64,000 nt of DNA from Pigmentiphaga litoralis (GTDB lineage: Bacteria > Pseudomonadota > Gammaproteobacteria > Burkholderiales > Burkholderiaceae_B): contig NZ_BMXQ01000001.1 of the NCBI RefSeq assembly GCF_014651835.1, forward strand, positions 3,260,120 to 3,324,119. The letters run 5' to 3'. Both the position numbers and the translations under genes were made by a program. Shown piece by piece: positions 63,588 through 64,000 of the stretch (positions within the stretch are counted from its first letter, which is position 1; each line of letters opens with the position of its first letter). The notes below the pieces were generated by a model. The model did no database searches. It was given only the letters and a program-made list of their open reading frames with translations, and was not told where the DNA came from.

Positions 63588-64000
63588 CTATTTCTGACGC
63601 GAAAGTGTCAGGAAATCGTCCGACATGGTCTTGATCTTCTCCTGGATGCGCGCCCGTTGTGCAGGCGATGCGCTATTGATGAGATCGGCTGTCAGCGTCG
63701 CCCAGTGCTGCAGTTGCTTGCGCTGGCGCTCGCGCACGCCGGCATCGGCAGGCGTTTCCAGGTCGGCAAAGAAGGCCTTGAGCTTGCGGCTGGTCTCGGG
63801 CACGGTGGCGGTCTTGCCGGTGTCCATGATGTTCAGGAACGCGGTCTGGCGCATCCGCCGCACGGCCAGGCGCTCGGTGCCTGACGGCTCGGCCTCATCG
63901 GCCCACTTCTCGATCCGTTCCCGCTGGGCGCCGTCCAGCTTGCCAAACCAGAAGGCAAAGCGGTCTTCCATGTCGTCGATGCGGCGCTTGCGCAACTTTG
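63588..64000 (-). CDS. DUF6279-like lipoprotein, N-terminus outside window
   Basis: About 137 residues of the C-terminal part, running off the window edge; a TTG at 63995 is not convincing as the start. Highly charged helical sequence with MEDRFAFWFGKLDGAQRERIEKWAD (two blocks) and LKAFFADLETPADAG, which resembles the DUF6279 family of proteobacterial lipoproteins. The lipobox would be in the missing part. Family call is tentative. Confidence 0.55.
   Translation of the reverse strand, partial: KLRKRRIDDMEDRFAFWFGKLDGAQRERIEKWADEAEPSGTERLAVRRMRQTAFLNIMDTGKTATVPETSRKLKAFFADLETPADAGVRERQRKQLQHWATLTADLINSASPAQRARIQEKIKTMSDDFLTLSRQK

Noticed and set aside
1-64000. CRISPR arrays, rRNA, tRNA, transposases or integrases.
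   Set aside because: No regularly spaced identical repeats, tRNA-like cloverleafs or mobile-element proteins were seen.

Overview
The window is high-GC, gene-dense DNA that looks like a Burkholderiales (Alcaligenaceae-type) betaproteobacterium. The evidence is indirect but consistent: five periplasmic receptors of the Bug/TctC family that is expanded in Bordetella, Achromobacter and relatives, a PhaM-type polyhydroxyalkanoate granule regulator, five LysR regulators, and a lytic transglycosylase / NDUFA9-like reductase / cca / YkvA block. I see no rRNA, tRNA, CRISPR array, transposase, integrase or replication origin. Species cannot be named from the sequence alone.

Layout. 1-4.2 kb is a housekeeping block (soluble lytic transglycosylase cut by the window edge, NDUFA9-like SDR, CCA-adding enzyme, YkvA-like membrane protein). 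4.2-12.2 kb is regulator-rich: two LysR genes divergent from a Bug receptor and an MFS exporter, a pentapeptide-repeat protein, an AhpD-like protein, another LysR and a CitE-like CoA lyase. 12.2-18.4 kb holds MidA-like methyltransferase, then a forward run of a pteridine-reductase-like SDR, folB, ttcA and a complete NMT1-type ABC transporter joined by overlapping stops and starts. 18.4-24 kb is an accessory-looking stretch (small unknown, DUF2254, DUF707, a tiny lipoprotein, Tat-exported phospholipase C). 24-27.3 kb pairs a Rieske oxygenase with a Bug receptor and a LysR gene. 27.5-30.5 kb has an unknown protein and a membrane GGDEF-EAL protein with intact catalytic motifs.

30.6-43 kb is catabolic. 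One forward cluster has a TauD-like dioxygenase, FMN hydroxyacid oxidase, FAH-fold hydrolase, NTF2-like protein, Bug receptor and nitroreductase. It ends at a bidirectional terminator shared with a second, paralogous Bug gene. A second cluster (Bug, DUF1185 'AA_synth', alpha/beta hydrolase, FCD-type GntR, cystathionine-gamma-lyase-like enzyme) follows a striking 9-6-9 palindrome, the obvious candidate GntR operator.

43-55 kb holds a SRAP protein, an unusual HPP-MarR fusion, a flavin reductase, and then a minus-strand iron block: Fur box, FecI-type sigma factor, FecR, Fur box, STN-containing TonB siderophore receptor, then MacA, MacB and a NodT-type outer-membrane factor. This resembles a siderophore sensing and uptake module next to a PvdRT-OpmQ-like exporter, without synthesis genes in view. 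55-64 kb has DUF3108, an FAA hydrolase, phaM, a FIST protein, a duplicated DUF4394 lipoprotein, an exported glutathione peroxidase, a chalcone-isomerase-like protein, DUF3014 and a truncated DUF6279-like lipoprotein.

The most interesting items are the HPP-MarR fusion, the surface-signalling plus tripartite-exporter iron block with its repeat-containing MacB linker, the GntR palindrome cluster, and the TTTGCG operator array upstream of the MFS exporter.
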